DNA of 64,000 nucleotides from Inia geoffrensis (Eukaryota; Chordata; Mammalia; Artiodactyla; Iniidae), in contig CM070902.1 in assembly GCA_036417435.1 (NCBI GenBank), forward strand, positions 178,937,945-179,001,944, in the 5' to 3' direction. The position numbers and the translations under genes were made by a program. The notes beneath the pieces were generated by a model. It worked only from the letters and a program-made list of their open reading frames with translations, was not told the origin of the DNA and did no database searches. Below are positions 45,121 to 57,846 of the stretch, piece after piece (positions within the stretch are counted from its first letter, which is position 1; each line of letters begins with the position of its first letter).

Positions 45121-47595
45121 ATCTTCTCCTTCTTATTTTCTTTTGGCCATAGATGTTGTTCCGTTTCAAAGGAAACTATTCTTTCCACACAAGGGATCCT
45201 TTCACCTCTCTCATGATTTTTCTAGTATTTTCTTGTGCTCACGGGGAGAAGTGTATCTTTTCCTGATAGTGCATGTTGACATTAATTCTGCCTGAAATTC
45301 CAAATCTGTCATGTCACGATGAGGGCTTTATTGAAGAAGTTTAGATTCAGCCATGAATTCTCCTAAGTGTTTAATAGCTTCAGGAGAGTTCCTGGTTAGG
45401 AAGGTGGAAATGGCCACATTTGTGCTCAGCAGTTTCTCATCTTTGCACAAAGGAATAATTAAAAACGTTTCATACGGTATGCAAAAGAGAGTCACAAGGG
45501 CGTCCTCACTTTTCACCATTGTTACAACAATGGTTTGAGAGTAACTATTTCCCCTGCGTCTTCTCATTGGGTACAGATTCTGTGGTAGAAACAGTTTCCA
45601 GAAATGTTGCATGGATGTGCCATCCCCTCTAAGTGTTTCATGGACTATACAGGCCTCCAGTCCCCTTCTTGGCCTTAGGATTCTTTTGACCTCAGTTGGA
45701 GACTCTGTTAATTTCAGTACTTTTGTTGGATTGGTTTTATTATTAATGCCCATTGTTACATGTTTACAAAATGTGACATCATTAACCTGCCTTGAAATTT
45801 ACTCAAGTATGGGTTACATGGACCAAAGAAGAGTATCCTGTATGATGCTATCAGAAAACTTAAATCTTGTCTCACAGGACCTGTTCAAACTTGTAATTTT
45901 TCTTTCTCCTTGGATAAATTATACGGTAACTCCCCTGAGTTTTCTGGTCACTGTCAGAAAATATTTTCCGGGGTCTTTGGTCCTCCCCCAAATCTCAGTT
46001 CAGGAATTAAATTATCTGGTCCCATGTAGCAGTCAAAACTTCCAAATTCCTGTGAAAGTAAAAGGTATCCCCCACTATCCATGGGGTATCAGACACATAC
46101 GTAAGACGCCCATTATCCTTTACTCATCCTAAAGCACAGTGACCCTTGCTGAAACCCCTTCGTCTTGTGTGTTCATGCTGGACTCCAAGATTGTATCATC
46201 AAGGCTATCACTTGGGCATCTCTAAATAGTCTCAAAAATTCACTATGTCTTAGAGTCAAACTCTTTAAAGGATTTCTTCTTCTTTGGAGATAAAAGTTCT
46301 TGAACAAACCAGACAATGGAATCATTTTTCATAAGTATTGATGCTAATGTTCCCTTAAATGTCTTAGAGAAAGCGTGGATTAACATTATTGAGCCGGGGA
46401 CATTGGTTATTTCCCAGGTGAGCCCTGAGCATTCTCCTTACACTTTTCCACCTTCATCCCTCTCTCCTGACTCTTCTTTAATGTTTCATCTTGAATCTCC
46501 TTTTTCCTGCCCGTATTCAGTTCAGTTCTCTCTCTGCTCCAGGCTTTCACTCCGTCACTGAAGACTGTTTTCAATAGAATAGAGGAAATGAGGTAAAACA
46601 CCTCACTTTTAAGTGTGTATAATTCTACTTTAAACGCCCCCCCCTTCTGTTTGTAGCACTCGTATGAATCCTGTCCTCTGGGGTTCATATGCTTACTAAA
46701 ACAATTAGACCTTGGAAACAGTCCAGAAGGAAGTGTTTGTCTGAAGAGGATTTGGGGACCTTTGGGGGCCTCACATAGAACGTTCGCAGCCACAGGAAGC
46801 TCCCCTCAGCTACATAACTGCTTCTTGCTTTATGAAGTGTGATTCTATCTACTTTACTCAGGACTTCAAGACTGTTTTTAATTTGATTCGCCTATTGAGA
46901 GCAATGCAATATTTAATCAGCCTCTGTTTCCTGATTTTCTTTCCTCTCTAACTCCTAAAGCTTCCCAGGTGTATGCATGGCAGGCACTCACACCCTGTTA
47001 CAGACGTCAATATATTTCACCCTTGCAGGTTGCTCTTGAAGCCTTGCTCCTTCATCCAGGACTGCAGGGTTCTCTACGGCGACGTAGCCTTGGCTACTGT
47101 AAATTTCTGTTAGTTCCAGTTACGTTTCTTTTTAGACAAAGCGCAAGCACCTTGTCTTCAACTTTCAAGGAGGCTGTCATCTAACACCAGAGGAAGCTGG
47201 TGACTTTATGTGAAACACATGTGGAGCACGCCACAGTCACCAATTAAAGAATGGAATGCAAAGCAGTCAAAACAGGGAGGGAGATACACACCAGGGTCTG
47301 AAGGAAAACAAAACAAAATGAAATGGTAAGGAGAAAATAATGTGGTTTCAAGTCGAAAAGATAACTTCTCAAAGCTTAAACAAGTGATTCCTAAAAAATA
47401 ATTCCACTTCCCCTGAGTGTAAGAGCCTCTGAGGGCTGAAGCTGAGAGATTTGGAAGGAGAGTGTGGACACCAGGGAAACAGCTTGTGCGGCCGAGAGCG
47501 TTTATAAGGCACCAGGATCTTAACCCCTCCTTCCTAGAGCAATAACTCCAGAGAGATTATTTGTGCAAAGGCAACTTTGGGGACACATTCCAGTT
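45121..47595. other. unrecognised DNA with two overlapping long frames
   Basis: No repeat family recognised. It holds a minus frame of 141 codons (45328-45753) and a plus frame of 173 codons (45611-46132), overlapping in antisense, and a 128-codon minus frame (46407-46793). On the minus strand an AATAAA follows the first frame closely (45325-45335 region). I recognise none of the peptides. A decayed ERV or retrocopy is possible, as is chance. Confidence 0.35.
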
Positions 47596-47705
47596 TTTGG
47601 AGATAACATCATAGAAGCATAATCTGTTGGAACTGAAAGAATATAGAGCTCAATCAGTCCAAACCCCTACTTTCACAAAAGGGAAAACTGAGATATTCGT
47701 TATTA
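47596..47705 (-). mobile_element. MIR-like fragment, antisense
   Basis: 'gttggaactgaaagaatata', 'caatcagtccaaacccct' and 'aaaagggaaaactgagatat' resemble the antisense MIR-class segment '...gtccaaccccctcattttacagatgaggaaactgag'. Confidence 0.5.
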
Positions 47706-48295
47706 AAAGTGTATCTGTCTTAAAAACATCTCTTAATTCTACTTTCTTTGTTCTTAATCTTTACTCCTTGTTCCTGGCACAAAGTTTCAATATATATTCT
47801 TTCTGTTTTAGAGTGTTTTACCTATGCTTACGCAGACAAGGTTCTATCAGAACAAAAATTATTTTTTCGGCAAACTTACCTCCCTCCCAAACTGCTCAAT
47901 GTGAAATGTTCCCAGATTGAGGAAAATTTAGAAAAAGATCTAATTATTCATTTGAATAAAGCTATCAATCTGTTTTCTCAGACTATTTTATTATGAAATA
48001 TTTTTAAAACTTCTAGTTTTTTTTTGTTTCAAAGAAACATTATACACCTATAAAATGTGGAAAAGACAAAAACTTTATAAAGGGAGGCAAAAGAAAACCA
48101 TTCAGCACCCAACAATGCATTTCGATGCAGTTTCTCCCACTTATTCTTACATTTATTGAAATAATTTTCAATATATAGGTCTGTAACCTACTCTGTCATC
48201 TAAACATTATCTTAGGACATCTTTTCTATACCTTTTAATTAATGTTCAGTTTCCTTCAATAGCTGAATAAGATTTGATCATATGAATATGTCACC

Positions 48296-48298
<3 letters not shown>
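47706..48298. other. unrecognised DNA
   Basis: No feature named. Frames at 47627-47996 overlap in two frames without motif. Confidence 0.4.
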
Positions 48299-48344
<46 letters not shown>

Positions 48345-48349
48345 TGAGA
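48299..48349. repeat. (GT)n microsatellite
   Basis: About 20 GT units, then 'atgtgtgtga'. Likely length-polymorphic. Confidence 0.96.
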
Positions 48350-48855
48350 TCACCAGCAACATTTATCCCAGTGATTTGTTATAACATATATAAATGAGGG
48401 ATTTTAAACATTTTCACGTACAATCTTTTCCCTAAATTTTAAGGAATTATTTCCTTAGAAGAGATTCCTAGAAGGGCTCAAAATGTACCATCATTTTCAA
48501 GGTCAAATTGTTTTCTATACACGTTGACCAATTTATGCTCGGCCACTAGTGTGTGACACTGGGTGCCTTAGTTTTGCCAGCAATGGGTTTTATAGATCAT
48601 ATCATTTGACAATATCAGACTAGAAAAGACATTGGTTAATTAGAAAAGCCAGTTAAAGTGGGAACCATAAAACATATATTCACACCTACTTTATAAATTT
48701 TATATCAACTTGAAATGTAATATACATATTACCTTGTCTCTCTTTTTTTGGTATGTGAATGAGATGTTTCATTTGGTATTATTAAACAAAAACATTGCTT
48801 TATAACATAATTTCATATTTACATCTTACTGTAATAGTCAAATCTTCATCAGAGT
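48350..48855. other. unrecognised DNA
   Basis: No repeat or gene signature recognised. Confidence 0.4.
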
Positions 48856-49730
48856 TCTTTTTTTATTAATTTTTAATTGGGGTAGAGTTGCTTTACAATG
48901 TTGTGTTACTTTCTGATGTACAGCAAGGTGAATCAGTTATACGTATGTATATGTACGCTCTTTATTGGATTTCCTTCCCGTTTAGGTCACCACAGTGCAT
49001 TGAGTCGAGTTCCCTTAGCTCTGCAGTAGGTTCCCATTAGTTGTCTATTTTATACATAGTAGTGTATATATGTCAATCCCAATCTGCCAGTTCATCCCAC
49101 ACCCCTTCCCCTTGGTATCCATACATTTGTTCTCTACACCTGTGTCTCTATTTCTGCTTTGCAAATATGTTCATCTGAATCATTTTTCTAGATTTCACAT
49201 ATAAACAATATTATATGACATTTGTTTTTCTCTTTCTGACTTACTGCACTCTGTATGACACTCCCTAGGTCCATCCACATCTCTGCAAATGGTACAATTT
49301 TGTTCCTTTTTATGGCTGAGTAATATTCCATTGTATATATGTACCACATCTTCTTTATCCATTCCTCTGTTGATGGACATTTAGGTGGCTTCCATGACCT
49401 GGCTATTGTGAATAGTGCTGCAATGAATATTGGGGTGCATGTATCTTTTTGAATCATGGTTTTCTCAGGGTATATGCCCAGTAGTGGGACTGCTGGGTCA
49501 TATGGTAGTGCTATTTTTAGTTTTTTAAGGAACCTCCATACTGTTCTCCATAGTGGCTGTACCAGTTTACATTCCCTCCAACAGTGTAGGAGGGTTCGCT
49601 TTTCTCCACACCCTCTCCAGCATTTATTGTTTGTAGATTTTTTGATGATAGCCATTCTGACTGGTGTGAGGTGATATCTCATTGTAGTTTTGATTTACAT
49701 GTCTCTAATAATTAGTGATGTTGAGTAACT
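48856..49730 (-). mobile_element. 5'-truncated LINE-1, antisense
   Basis: T-rich tail, 3' UTR variant 'aattggggtagagttgcttt', then ORF2. The minus frame 49188-49682 keeps 164 open codons of the ORF2 C-terminus ([49 protein letters not shown]). It ends after 'aattagtgatgttgagtaac'. Confidence 0.95.
49188..49682 (-). pseudogene. L1 ORF2 C-terminal fragment, open 164 codons
   Basis: The longest uninterrupted ORF2 stretch in the window. It covers the Cys-containing C-terminal region (CWRGCGEK ... LHCWRECKL), which in intact ORF2p supports RNA binding, and runs to the usual end (FICEI in place of HIYGI). No promoter or start belongs to it; it is open because the insertion is fairly young. Confidence 0.9.
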
Positions 49731-52700
49731 TGTCTCTTTTTGACTTAGAGCCAAAGGCTTTTATTTATCTCTTTGCTGTCATCTTTCTTGCATAAACTAC
49801 ACCCACCTTGCATCACTATGGTTTTCAGTTTTTGTTTTTCTAGAGTGAAGCAAGAAAGCAAGGACACTTATGATGCAATAGGAATGCAGAAACCTTGTGA
49901 CATCTAAAGAAATTCATGACCCTGGGTTTTTATGTCATCTCATCCAAAATGATTTTGACATGAATTGCTTCAGGCAATTCATCTTTACTCTTTTCAAACC
50001 ATAAAATTGAATGATTAACTAGCTGTAAAACGGGAGGGTGAAGACAGCTCTCTGGTCTTCATAAACTTTTGGTTTGGTGCTGAACATTTCCTATACGCCA
50101 CTATTTAGGGAGCAGAAACTCATGATAAAGTACAGTCTAAGGAAGAGGTTAAAAATGATATGTACTAGACCACTCATCTTTATATTATTGTAACTTGGGG
50201 CAAATGGCTATTTTATTAGCTTTGAGTGTGTACACACGACAAGAAATTTTCCCTTTGTTCTTATCACCTATAAATACATGAAAAGCTAACTGCTAATCGA
50301 TATGAATACTATTATGTACTGTAAAAATACCATCTGACAAAAAATGCCATGGAACAACAATATATATTAAAAGATCCACTATTCACCTATATTTCATTAT
50401 GAAAATCTGATAAGAGAGAAGCAATTTGTTGCACTTGTAAGTAATCAATTTACACATTTTTCTGTGACATTTAAAAATATCAAAGGGGGTTAATTTTTTA
50501 ATTAAATATTGACAGATTAATGTAACAAAAAGACACGTGTTATCCACAGAAACAATTCTGAAATTACTTAGAGGGAGTGTTAATTACTGCCAGGAGAAAT
50601 GAGAAACTCCATTTCAAAAGACATTTTGTCTATGAGCAGAAATTTTAGCTGTTAAGAGCAATTAAAATCTTTGCTTTACTGCTTAAGGCTGAAACATTCT
50701 ATATTTTAAAATTTCAAATCACATATTTTAAAATTCTTATAGTATTAATCAAGGTTACCTCTTAGTGACAGAGATATGAGGTGAAGAGAAACATAATTTT
50801 TGGTGTTATATAGATCCAAATTTTAATTTTATTTACTTTTCCCCATTTGGACTTTATGTGTACTGAACTCCAAATTTTAAATGCATAATGGCAAATATTT
50901 TCTCAGTAAGATCTCTTAAAAAATATTTTCAGTAATTCATTTAACTACGAATGAATGGGGAAAAAAGTAAAATCATCAAACTACTTATTCTTAGGCATTT
51001 ATTGGTACACATTTCATTGTTAATTTAGAATATGTTCTTGTAAAATTCTCCAGAATTGAAGTATATCTACCCAGATCTTTCTGAAGCTGAAGTTCTGATA
51101 AATGTTCCCTTCACTTGCCTGACATCTATATTCTTTTTCACCATGGGAAGCTCTAGTATATTCTACATTTCTGTGTGTCCTATGACTCCTATCGCCTTTC
51201 CTTTCCCCTGTTATCTTTGTGTAAATGTAAACAACAGGGTAAGGTGAGCAGAAGAACTTAGTGTTGAACTATAACGGGAACTAATTAAAAAATCTGTGTG
51301 ATATGTTTCATTAATTAGTGATACAGAATTATGTTTTATTACGATTTAACAAGGGAAAAACTGTCTTTACAATGGGAAAATTCATACCTTCATTCTCTAA
51401 ATATGCTATAGTATTGAAAACATCTGAATACTTTAAATAATAGCTTTACGTTTTGTAATTGTATTAAGAGTGAATGGGCTTCTGTTTCTAAAAATGTATA
51501 TATAACTTTCATATATTTCTTCACTTCTATTGAAAGTATTTGGGTTAAGATAATTCATTATTGTTGAGAAATAATTGTTTAGAAGGCATAATCTGAGATT
51601 AGGCATTTATCAGTTAAATATGAATTTATTCAGGATCAAAATATCTACAGTTGTTTAAATATTTTATTAAATTTTATGTCTGAATGTCTGTTCATTTAAA
51701 AATATGCCAAAAAATTACTGACATAAAGATGAAAAAAAACATGTCTGTACATAAGAACTTAAATTTTTATAGATAAAAACTCCTTTTCCCTATCATGTTT
51801 GGTTTTACTAACTGTAATATGTGTGTATATATACAAACATTAGTTTGCATATATATACAAAATTTAAGTATGCAGCTATGTAAATAGGTATGCATGTAAA
51901 TGTGCCTATATTTTAAAAATATAAAGTATTTATAGTAATCAAATATTTACTAATCAAATTAAAATATTTGATAATCACATCTAATTAAACAATGTTGATG
52001 TATTCAAGTTTGTTCATTGTTCGTGTAATAATTATAATCTTCATGACAGTTTTCCCTATGTGATAAATCCTACACTTATATATAAGCTCTTTTCATTTTC
52101 ATAGTAGTTATGAGGACATATTAAAATGAGAGTTTGGAAATCAAAAATAATTAGAAGGCCAGAAAGAAAAGATTTGAAGAAAAATGTATCAAATAGCTAC
52201 CTTCCTTAAAATGTGTACATGATTCACATATATAACAGAAAAACAAACAAATCAGTAGACAAAGGCACAGAAGACATTAAACATGTTAGACAGATAAATG
52301 GTTTATAAGGGCAGGATTCGTTTTGAACATCCTGAAAGAGACAGAATCCAAGTACCAGGAACATGCAAGCTCTCACCCAAGCCAAGCCTTAGGCTTCACC
52401 CATGAGCTCCTGCAAGGCATCAGGTGGCAACATAACACACTGTTCAAGGTTCATGCACAGGTGACAGCTTCCCACTTCCCAGCAATCAGAGCCATGCAGC
52501 CGTGGGGATGAGAAATGGTGCAGGTACACAGCAGATCAGGCAGGTATTCCGTACTTCAGCTCCTGGGGCTTTTTCCAGCTTAGAGACTGTGGATGAACAA
52601 TGCCATTGCGAATTGCTGTTCTACCTTGGCAAAGACATTTGTGAACATTAGGGCTTCCAATGGGAATAACAGCTCAATCAGTATAAGCTAGATCATAGAG

Positions 52701-52879
52701 GTATTGCTTTAATTCCAGAAGTTTTTCGTATCAAGAGCTCTTTGATCAGCGTTTCAAAGGCAACCTTACATAAAAGTCCTTCAGTAGTTTAAATTATATT
52801 TCCACTGAGACTACATTTTAATTTCTGTTTGGAAAACAGTAATAAAATTAGCTGTTTGTTGAAAGTGCCCATTTTAGCC
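49731..52879. other. unrecognised AT-rich DNA
   Basis: The longest stretch in the window without a repeat I can name, about 3.1 kb. AT-rich, with a TATA-rich patch near 51820-51860. 52323-52511 is a 62-codon open frame without a motif I know. It may be single-copy intergenic or intronic DNA. Confidence 0.4.
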
Positions 52880-53010
52880 AGGCAAGTGTCTTATCTACTT
52901 TAAACTTTACAATAGCCCCGTAAGGTGGGTACATATTCAAAGCACAAAGTTTATTTTTTGCGGATGAAGAATGTGCAACCCAGACTTGCTCAAATTTACA
53001 CAGCCGGCCA
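52880..53010 (-). mobile_element. MIR SINE fragment, antisense
   Basis: 'aaactttacaatagccccgt' + 'aaggtgggtacatattc', 'gcggatgaagaatgtgcaac', 'gacttgctcaaatttacaca' follow antisense MIR order ('caacaaccctatgaggtaggtac...'). Confidence 0.75.
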
Positions 53011-53359
53011 GGTCTCACATATTATTGTAGCCTCAGGCACCGTTAAATCTACCCGCACACATGCAGAAACTGAGGTTTGACCCACAGCATTGAGATGCCA
53101 GCATTCTTGCGGTCAGGCAGCAGAGCTGAGCTGGTCGCTAAGACATCCCCACTCCAGAGTGCATCCTCTTAATTACTGCCCCTCCCCCTTCCTCATTTAG
53201 GTCTCCCCCAGGGAAGAGGAATTAACTCCAAATTGACTTGTCCGGCTAAGAGTTTGTCTAGTTAGTTTGTTTTGAATAGGAAATAAGCACACATTCGAAC
53301 CTCTTCCTTTAGCATACCAGAACAGGAAGACTTACTGAAATGTCCATAAAAAAAGCATG

Positions 53360-53558
53360 GGGCTTCCCTGGTGGCGCAGTGGTTGAGAGTCCGCCTGCCG
53401 ATGCAGCGGACGTAGGTTCGTGCCCCGGTCCGGGGGGACCCCACATGCCGCGGAGCGGCTGGGCCTGAGAGCCATGGCCACTGAGCCTGCGCGTCCGGAG
53501 CCTGTGCTCTGCAACGGGAGAGGACACAACAGTGAGAGGCCCGTGTACCGCAAAAACA

Positions 53559-53585
<27 letters not shown>
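53360..53585 (+). mobile_element. tRNA-derived SINE (CHR type, short form), sense
   Basis: Head 'gggcttccctggtggcgcag', 'aggttcgtgccccggtcc', body to 'gcccgtgtaccg', then (CAAAAA)n. Target duplication 'aaaaaaagcatg' at 53348-53359 and 53586-53597. The frames at 53262-53635 are SINE sequence. Confidence 0.97.
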
Positions 53586-53591
<6 letters not shown>

Positions 53592-53597
53592 AGCATG

Positions 53598-54177
53598 AAA
53601 ATGTCCTTAATTTTCTGTTGAACTGCTTACATTAGCAAGATTAATCACACCTTCAAATCTGTGCTGTGTTGTCACAACTTCAGAATTTTTTTCATGGATT
53701 ATTTTAGCCAAATAATTACATGGGGTCATGGGTGGAGTTTCTCTGCCGTGATTTATTTTTCTAAGGATAACTACAACCTGATAGAAGTATTTGGTGATGT
53801 ATGACTAGACCATTTTTGTCTTTTGATTTCCCCGTGGGAATGTGTTAGGGAAGGAACAAAGTAGAAATATTAATCAAGAGTCTACCTTAGACGATCTACT
53901 TAAAACTTTTGGCAATCACCGTTAAGAAAATTTCCCAGCCACATGGCTCAGCATCACTAGCCATCACTATAGTCCAATGCTTAAGGTGTCGTAAATGGTG
54001 TATGAGGTGCAATACTCAGGTAAGAGCTATGCTTGGATGTGTGTCTCTTTCCTGGGATTTACCCTGCATCAGCCATGAAAAGGATCCAAAGGCTTGGGTT
54101 TACTTGAAAATTCAGCAACTTCTGGCCAACATCTGGCCCAGTTATCTATGGTCAAAATATATGATTTATTCCTTTTC
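53598..54177. other. unrecognised DNA
   Basis: No repeat or exon recognised. The 165-codon plus frame from 53909 owes its length to the CTTT tract downstream. Confidence 0.4.
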
Positions 54178-54228
54178 CTTTTTTCTCTCTTCTTTCTTTC
54201 CTCCTTCCTTCCTTCCTTCCTTTCTTTC

Positions 54229-54296
<68 letters not shown>

Positions 54297-54350
54297 TTCT
54301 TTCTTTTTCTTTCTTTCTTTCCTCTTTTTCTCCCTCTCCCTCTCTTCCTT
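54178..54350. repeat. (CTTT)n / polypyrimidine microsatellite
   Basis: About 170 bp of C and T with hardly any purine, mainly CTTT units at about 54215-54300. A long mirror-like polypyrimidine tract of this kind can form triplex (H-)DNA. Length is likely unstable. Confidence 0.96.
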
Positions 54351-54452
54351 TCTGTTTCCTACCTTCCTTATTTCCAGTATTCTTTGTCTTTTCTTATTTT
54401 TATTAAAATTTCAGGTTGAGATATGAGGATAGCAATAGTATCCTGTCAAGGC

Positions 54453-54672
54453 TTTTTTTTTTTTTTTTTTTTTTTTTTTTGCAGTATGCGGGCCTCTCAC
54501 TGTCGTGGCCTCTCCCATCGCGGAGCACAGGCTCCGGACGCGCAGGCTCAGCGGCCATGGCTCACGGGCCCAGCCACTCCGCGGCATGTGGGATCCTCCC
54601 GGGCCGGGGCACGAACCCGTGTCTCCTGCATCGGCAGGCGGACTCTCAACCGCTGCGCCACCAGGGAAGCCC
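54453..54672 (-). mobile_element. tRNA-derived SINE (CHR type, short form), antisense
   Basis: A 28-bp T tail, then 'gcagtatgcgggcctctcac' through to the head 'gcgccaccagggaagccc'. The flank 'caaggc' + T-rich at 54447 recurs as 'caaggcattttt' at 54673-54684. Many CpGs are retained, which suggests a fairly young copy. Confidence 0.97.
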
Positions 54673-54684
54673 CAAGGCATTTTT

Positions 54685-55353
54685 ATAAATGGATAATTTA
54701 GAAGTTTTTTATGTATTCCAGTGAAAGAGATATTTTAAAAATTGTCAACTTTTTAACATTTTGCTATCATTTTCTAACCTGTAATGAGAAAAATTCACTT
54801 CACTATGTCATTGTGAGTATTTTATATTTTTCATGCGCAGCAAAGGTGCTAAATTGCCATGTGTCAGCATCTTGATCAAGTCACACGATAACAATACTGT
54901 AAGAGTTATAATAAAAGTTTGAAATGACAGCTCGAAAGGTAGGGAAAGCTGAGCCAAGAGACAGTAGTAAAAGCTTATGATTTCTCACTGATCTTGTGCG
55001 GCCTCGACATTTTTGTTGACATTTTACTTAATTTATACCATTAGTTTTTGGTAGATGACTTTTACCTTTCAATTTTTACTGTAGTATTTTTAATAGTGCT
55101 GAATACTCTTTTCAAAGGCTATTAACATTTATTATTCTTGGAGAAATAAAATGACAGTATTTGTATGTGGTCTTTTTAAAAATATTGATCTAAATCCACA
55201 GTATTGATTCTAAGTTTCAAAATTCTGTATGCACTTTTATTAGCAGATTTATGTATGCATTTTTTAATACTTCATGACTCCTTCTACTGTTGGCTGATTT
55301 ATTACTGAATGTCTAAACCAGCTCTACTGATGAATTCAATTTGTATTTTTTTT
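54685..55353. other. unrecognised AT-rich DNA
   Basis: Nothing named. Confidence 0.4.
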
Positions 55354-55360
55354 CTAGTTT

Positions 55361-55932
55361 TTTTTTTTACTGGAGTATAATTGCTTTACAATGTTGTGTT
55401 ACTTTCTGCTGTACAACGAATTGAATCAGTTATTCGTATACATATATCCCCATATCCCCTCCCTCTTGGACCTCCCTCCCACCCCCCCATCTCACCCACC
55501 TAGGTCGTCACACAACACCGAGCTGAGCTCCCTGTGCTCTACAGCAGGTTCCCACTAGCTACCTATTTTACACATGGTAGTGTATTTATGTCAATCCTGG
55601 TCTCCCAAATCATCCCACCCCCCTTCCCCCGCTTCACATCCACACATCTGTTCTCTATGTCTACGTCTCTATTCCTGCCCTGGAACTAGGTTCATCTGTA
55701 CCATTTTTCTAGATTCCACATATATGTGTTAATATATGATATTTGTTTCCCTCTTTCTGGCTTACCTCACTCTGTATGACAGACTCTATGTCCATCCATA
55801 TCTCTACAAATGACCCAATTTCATTCCTTTTTATGGCTGAGTAATATTCCATTGTATATATGTGCCACATCTTCTTTATTCATTCATCTGTTGATGGACA
55901 CGTAGGCTGTTTCCATGTCCTGGCTATTGTAA
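55361..55932 (-). mobile_element. 5'-truncated LINE-1, antisense
   Basis: T-rich tail then 'ttactggagtataattgctt', the 3' UTR, and the end of ORF2 to 'ccatgtcctggctattgtaa'. The 7-mer 'ctagttt' on both sides (55354-55360 and 55933-55939) is the likely target duplication. Confidence 0.95.
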
Positions 55933-55939
55933 CTAGTTT

Positions 55940-56954
55940 CTTATATTGAGGTACTCTATTAGAAACTCTTTAGAATTCATATTTCTACAAACTGGAGGCA
56001 TACCTGACATATCATAGAACCTGTTAAAGTGGACTGATGATTTTATTGTAATATCCTATTTAACTCTTAGGGCTATACATTAATTATATAGAGGTGTTTC
56101 AGTTTAATAAGAGAGACTAGTTCTCAGTTATTCCATTGACATTTTAATTTAATTTTGGATTATTTAAAGTCATATCTAGATTAGAATAATTTTTGACAGA
56201 GGGCATGTACATTTACATTTTGAAAGATATTTTGGACAAATCTAGTTAAAATTAAAATTGAGTCCAAAGTAAAGGTCGCATACTGCAAAGTAGACTAAGG
56301 TGCTTTTTATTGAATATGAAGTATTTGATTCATAAGAAATGATGTCACCAAACATGTTAAACGAAAATTTAAAAAAAAATTCTAAAAGCCCATATCTAAA
56401 AGATATGACTTGGATGCCAACCTCCATTTTATTCTTACATTTAATTTAAATTTTGATAGATGCTGAACTATCCAAACAGCAGCATTTTTATCATCTTATT
56501 TCATAATAATAAAATACATAAGAAATTACTTTCAAAAGTTTAAGAATTTGAGGCATCTGGGAGGCTTCTAAAACCTCAGATAAATTAAACAGCAGATTGG
56601 TTATTGTGTGCAATTGTTCCAAAGTATTCGTTGTGAAATCAGCTTTTGATGTTGAAAAGTTTCCATAACAACAGGAGGAATAAAAAGATCTCTGCTTCAC
56701 TAGTCTTTAGTTCTTCATAAAATATCTTCTTATTATGCTTTCAGAAATACATATATACCTCAGAAAAATAATTACCATTTTTAGAAAACTGTTAGATTTA
56801 CGTGCATTAAGAATGGCTTCTTTGTGCCAGTACGAACCACACAGGTTTACACTTTCTTGTCTGTAAGAATTTCTACATTCGATCTTTCCCCTAAATTTCC
56901 TCCATAACTTGCCTTCTCACTGGTCCGCATTCATTTCTTCCTTCATCTTAATTC
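55940..56954. other. unrecognised AT-rich DNA
   Basis: No repeat family or exon recognised. Minus frames 56242-56427 and 56491-56700 have no motif I know. Confidence 0.4.
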
Positions 56955-57846
56955 AATACAACATCACAAGATTATTTCTATAGACACTGAAAAAGCACTT
57001 AAAAAGATTCAATATACATTCATAATGAAAACTCTAAAGAAAATAGGAATGGAATTATACTTTCTTAAGATTATTATTTGTGTATCTGTACTTACATCTA
57101 TATCTATCTCCGCTACTCTTTGGCATTGTAATAGAAATATTATTAGCCAGGACAATTAAATAAGGGAAGGAAATCAGTTGGAGACATAAAAATGGGTAAA
57201 GACAGAAGAAAACTATCTCTATTTGCAGATATGATGGTCTAGGTAGAAACTCCATCAAATCAACACTAAAACTAACTCAGATATCAATGAATTGAGTTAA
57301 CAGTATATAAAATTAACATAGAAAACCAGTAATCTTCATATACACAAAGAATAAACAGAGGATACAATAGCAAAGATAATACCATTTAAGATCGCAACAA
57401 AGAAGAATAAATATATAGAGATAAATTTCACAAAAAGTGTACAAAATCTGTATGATGAAAAAAATTTTTAATATTTAAAATATATATGGATAGACAAATA
57501 GAATAATAGAACAGAAAGTCCAAAGTTAACCTCAAATACATATGCAAATTTAATGTATGACAAACTGGCATTTCAGTTCACTGGAATAAAGATTGACATT
57601 AATAAATGGTGAAGGACAACTAGGTCACCATTTGGAAAAAGTTAAAATTATATCTCACACCATACATAAGAATAGATTATGTATCTAAACGTAAAAAATG
57701 AAACAATGGATGTATTAGAAAGAAACATTGGTGAATTTCTCTTTAGTTTTAGTGTTGGAAAAGGCTTTGTAAATGTGATTCAAAATCCAAAGGCAATAAA
57801 AGGAAAGATTGTTACATTTGACAACATAGTGAAAAGAAAATGCTTT
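56955..57846 (+). mobile_element. old LINE-1 ORF2 fragment, sense
   Basis: It begins in the RT region ('gacactgaaaaagcacttaa' = DTEKALKK, cf. DAEKAFDK), passes the catalytic block as FADM (57222-57233, FADD in active copies), and ends in the ORF2 C-terminal third ('gattcaaaatccaaaggcaa', 'tttgacaacatagtgaaaag'). Many stops. Neither a 5' nor a 3' terminus is present. It abuts the next L1 in opposite orientation. Confidence 0.85.

Noticed and set aside
53262..53635. Several overlapping frames with PLRGMW-like or AQAPDAQAQ-like peptides
   Set aside because: The same peptides recur at each CHR SINE (24.1, 34.3, 54.5, 63.7 kb). They are SINE translations.
53909..54426. 165- and 110-codon plus-strand frames rich in S, F and L
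   Set aside because: Their length comes from the CTTT tract, which has no stop codon in any plus-strand frame.
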